DNA of 64,000 nt from Pedobacter panaciterrae (GTDB lineage: Bacteria; Bacteroidota; Bacteroidia; Sphingobacteriales; Sphingobacteriaceae), in the NCBI RefSeq assembly GCF_001636695.1, contig NZ_LGEL01000030.1, positions 1 through 64,000 of the forward strand, written 5' to 3'. Position 1 is the first letter of the stretch. Each line of letters opens with the position of its first letter. The notes under the pieces were generated by a model. The model searched no databases. It was not told where the DNA came from and worked only from the letters and a program-made list of their open reading frames with translations. Of the stretch, positions 62,032-64,000 are shown in pieces. The position numbers and the translations under genes were made by a program.

Positions 62032-62832
62032 ATGAGAAAAGTAATTCTATTGTTATTTCTATTAAACGCAGTGGTTAATAAGTCTAACGCACAGGTTAAC
62101 CTTACTAAACCTTTTGAGGATTGTAATATCAAAGGAAGCATTACTTTGTATGATTTCAAAGAGAAAAAATGGATATCCAGCGATATTACAGACAGCAATA
62201 AACCTACTTTACCAGCTTCTACCTTCAAAATTATAAATACTTTGATTGCCCTTGAAACAGGCATAGTTTCAGATGAAAATCAAATTATCAAATGGCCGGG
62301 CTCAACAGATACAGTAAAATATGGTTATCGACCGGAAATTTATCATAACATAAGCATGAAAGACGCTTTTAAGTTATCCGCAGGCTGGGCCTATGTTGAA
62401 ATGGCAAAGAAAATTGGAAAGGAAAAATATAAAAAATACCTGGAAGCATGCAAATACGGTAATACAGATCTTTCAGTAAACGATTATGATTTTTGGAATT
62501 TTGGAAACTTTGCCATCTCTCCGGTTAACCAAATTGAAATATTACGCGGCGTTTATGAAGAAAATCTACCTTTTAAAAAGAGTTCCTTTAAGATACTTAA
62601 AGAAATGATGATTGAAGACAAAACAGAAGAGTATACCATAAGAGCCAAAACAGGGTGGACAAGAGATAATGGCAAGGACACAGGTTGGTGGGTCGGATAT
62701 GTGGAGCGCAAAGACAATGTCTATTTTTTTGCAACACGCCTGATAAAAGACAGAGATAATCTAAACCCTGATTTCGGTAGATGCAGAAAAGAAATTACCT
62801 TGAAGATTTTAAGAGAGCTAAATATTTTATAA
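62032..62832 (+). CDS. class D beta-lactamase-like protein
   Basis: A 266-aa protein using ATG 62032, which gives a normal signal peptide (MRKVILLLFLLNAVVNKSNAQ); upstream in-frame ATGs at 61993 and 62017 add residues before it. Motifs are PASTFK (S63-K66), YGN (142-144) and AKTGW (K206-G208). The S-x-V position reads SAG (116-118) instead of a hydrophobic residue, which is unusual. Length and the KYGNTDLS and FWNFGNF segments fit the class D fold (penicillin hydrolase) or a related sensor. Catalytic activity and spectrum are not predictable. Confidence 0.87.
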   Translation: MRKVILLLFLLNAVVNKSNAQVNLTKPFEDCNIKGSITLYDFKEKKWISSDITDSNKPTLPASTFKIINTLIALETGIVSDENQIIKWPGSTDTVKYGYRPEIYHNISMKDAFKLSAGWAYVEMAKKIGKEKYKKYLEACKYGNTDLSVNDYDFWNFGNFAISPVNQIEILRGVYEENLPFKKSSFKILKEMMIEDKTEEYTIRAKTGWTRDNGKDTGWWVGYVERKDNVYFFATRLIKDRDNLNPDFGRCRKEITLKILRELNIL

Positions 62833-62866
62833 TTAAATCTGTAGACAGCCTTAAAATCAGAAGAAT

Positions 62867-63115
62867 TTAGTTATTCAATACTCCAGATATTTCTTTTATT
62901 ATCTTCATACTGAAAGTATGCCTACCTGTCAGCCATCTTTTAATTTCTTCTGGGTTGATATCCAAAGAGACTGCAAGGTCATTTGCCGAGAGGCCTTTAT
63001 CAGCCAATACCTTTTCGGTTTTACTGGCAACATCCAGATTCAATTGAGCTAATTCCTCTATAGCGGGATTTCCATTTTCTTCCAACCAGATAGCTACAAA
63101 ATCGTTTTCTTCCAT
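62867..63115 (-). CDS. small XRE-type HTH protein
   Basis: An 82-aa protein. The C-terminal 55 residues form an HTH: VLADKGLSANDLAVSLDINPEEIKRWLTGRHTFSMKIIKEISGVL. The N-terminal part is acidic (MEENDFVAIWLEENGNPAIEELAQ), as in small antitoxin-like regulators. There is no toxin gene next to it: the flanking genes are a beta-lactamase on the other strand and a RibD/DHFR-like protein. It may be a solitary regulator. Function unknown. Confidence 0.82.
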   Translation of the reverse strand: MEENDFVAIWLEENGNPAIEELAQLNLDVASKTEKVLADKGLSANDLAVSLDINPEEIKRWLTGRHTFSMKIIKEISGVLNN

Positions 63116-63239
63116 TTATGTTTTTGACAATTGTTTAAAATATCCGGGCTTCGTGCACCGTTTGTTCATTTGGGCTGCAAAACTAATGATATTACTTTTA
63201 TTATTACAACTACAGTTACAAAATATAATTAATAACAAT

Positions 63240-63818
63240 CTATCTATCCACTGTATAATTCAGTTCCGTTACCCCAGAAGTAAATTGTCGAGTAGTCAAT
63301 AGATTTAGTTTTATTTTGTCTTTGATATCTACAAACAATGGAATACCTCTTCCAAGAATAATTGGATTAACAAATAGCCAGTAGCCGTCAATTAAGTTCA
63401 GTTGAATAAGTGAATGTGTTGCTGTGGGACTACCAAAAAGCAAGATATCACTACCTTCCTCTTGTTTTATCTCATTTATTTTGTCCACAAGCCTGTCGTT
63501 AATAATTTTGGTATTGGCCAAGTCCTCGTCTTTCAATGTTTTTGATAAAACAACTTTTTGAACTTTTTTGTACCACTTTGAATGTTCAATGTCGTGCTTG
63601 CTTGCTGTCGGCGCATCTCCTGCGGTAGGCCAGTAATCTTCCATCATCTGATAAGTTACCCGTCCATATAATGCAGTATCGCCTTCGCTTATCCGCTTAC
63701 CGACATAATCAAAAATTTCTTCATCAACTTTAATCCAGTTCATTTCTCCGTTAGGTCCGGCTACAAAACCATCGAGCGATATATGCATAAATGAAATTAT
63801 TTTTCTCATATTGTTCAT
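63240..63818 (-). CDS. dihydrofolate-reductase-like (RibD C-terminal) protein
   Basis: A 192-aa protein with the RibD_C/DHFR-like fold. It begins MRKIISFMHISLDGFVAGPNGEMNW (the ATG at 63818 adds MNN; an in-frame ATG at 63809 begins at MRK), then GDTALYGRVTYQMMEDYWP, and TKIINDRLVDKINEIKQEEGSDILLFGSPTATHSLIQLNLIDGYWLFVNPIILGRGIPLF. These NADPH-binding proteins are common in Bacteroidota. Their substrate is usually unknown and they do not substitute for folate DHFR by default. The ATG at 63818 overlaps the stop of an upstream frame by ATGA. Confidence 0.9.
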   Translation of the reverse strand: MNNMRKIISFMHISLDGFVAGPNGEMNWIKVDEEIFDYVGKRISEGDTALYGRVTYQMMEDYWPTAGDAPTASKHDIEHSKWYKKVQKVVLSKTLKDEDLANTKIINDRLVDKINEIKQEEGSDILLFGSPTATHSLIQLNLIDGYWLFVNPIILGRGIPLFVDIKDKIKLNLLTTRQFTSGVTELNYTVDR

Positions 63819-64000
63819 TTTTTATTGTTGTTACAATCTGTTTTTTTAGTTAAAGTCTGGAAAAAGCTTCCGTCAATAGCATTATGTAAATGGTATCGCT
63901 GATTGGCAGGTTTGCAAAAAATTAAGTTGGCATAAGTCTTTTTCTGATTCAGTTTATTCAAAGGTACAGTAATGCCACTTACATTCAAATGTGCAAATGC
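63815..64000 (-). CDS. 3' end of an unknown gene running off the window
   Basis: A minus-strand frame is open from the window end through 62 codons to TGA at 63817-63815. The visible tail reads HLNVSGITVPLNKLNQKKTY, then CKPANQRYHLHN, and closes with a Lys/Asn-rich end. The stop overlaps the ATG of the DHFR-like gene (ATGA), suggesting a translationally coupled pair. It cannot be assigned to a family, and coding status is only moderately supported because of its length. Confidence 0.4.
   Translation of the reverse strand, partial: AFAHLNVSGITVPLNKLNQKKTYANLIFCKPANQRYHLHNAIDGSFFQTLTKKTDCNNNKK

Noticed and set aside
62867-63115. Antitoxin of a toxin-antitoxin pair
   Set aside because: The HTH fits, but no toxin-like gene is next to it on the same strand.

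Overview
The window is AT-rich Bacteroidota DNA and is most likely from Sphingobacteriaceae (Pedobacter or Mucilaginibacter type). The evidence is family content: an UpxY-like NusG paralogue, GH106 and GH27 glycosidases, DUF1080 and DUF6515 proteins, a Tat-exported Gfo/Idh oxidoreductase, TAnnTTTG-type -7 boxes, and few recognisable Shine-Dalgarno sites. Bases 1-19 are the Tn5/Nextera mosaic end, so the left edge is a contig end and the natural upstream sequence is missing.

Region 1 (38-31027) is one co-directional block of about 31 kb. A NusG/UpxY-type antiterminator comes first, then a glycosyltransferase-methyltransferase fusion, a GT32-like glycosyltransferase and an FkbM-type methyltransferase. 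A complete-looking extracellular contractile injection system (eCIS, Afp/PVC family) follows: Pvc16-like cap, unknown 346-aa protein, sheath, two tube proteins, a DUF5908-like 54-aa protein, LysM tube adaptor, VgrG-like spike, an 83-aa unknown in the PAAR slot, gp25, two large baseplate proteins, a 949-aa unknown, tape-measure protein and AAA+ ATPase. The block ends with two DUF4157 (eCIS_core) cargo proteins. One has a C-terminal HExxH metallopeptidase domain; the other is 1638 aa with a C-terminal PD-(D/E)xK-like nuclease and is followed by an Imm49-like immunity gene. Junctions from 688 onward are 37 nt or less, or overlap, so it reads as a single operon that could depend on processive antitermination. 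A LuxR-type regulator converges on its 3' end.

Region 2 (32103-47878) is ordinary chromosomal content: efp, a DUF488 protein with an internal deletion, a flavodoxin-reductase-like protein, a CPA1 Na+/H+ antiporter, a Gfo/Idh oxidoreductase, a DUF6515 protein, GH27 alpha-galactosidase, GNAT, fasciclin, a PEP-mutase/isocitrate-lyase-family enzyme, a DinB-like protein, a methyltransferase, a 2OG-Fe(II) oxygenase, a DUF1080 protein, a BamA-like outer-membrane protein, and an orphan N-terminal half of an RluA-type pseudouridine synthase.

Region 3 (47958-54787) is a drug-efflux operon on the minus strand: TetR, TolC, a HlyD-type lipoprotein, two ABC ATPases and two ABC-2 permeases. Two identical 16-bp palindromes, one upstream of tetR and one upstream of tolC, are a strong operator candidate.

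Region 4 (54894-64000) has an LCMT-like methyltransferase, a GH106 glycosidase, an erythromycin-esterase-like protein paired with a carboxypeptidase-regulatory-domain protein, a truncated class D beta-lactamase followed by an intact one, a small HTH protein, a RibD/DHFR-like protein, and the 3' end of an unknown gene.

Four copies of a 31-bp-arm inverted repeat lie between genes in regions 2-4, three of them between convergent genes. No rRNA, tRNA, CRISPR array, integrase or insertion-sequence transposase was seen.
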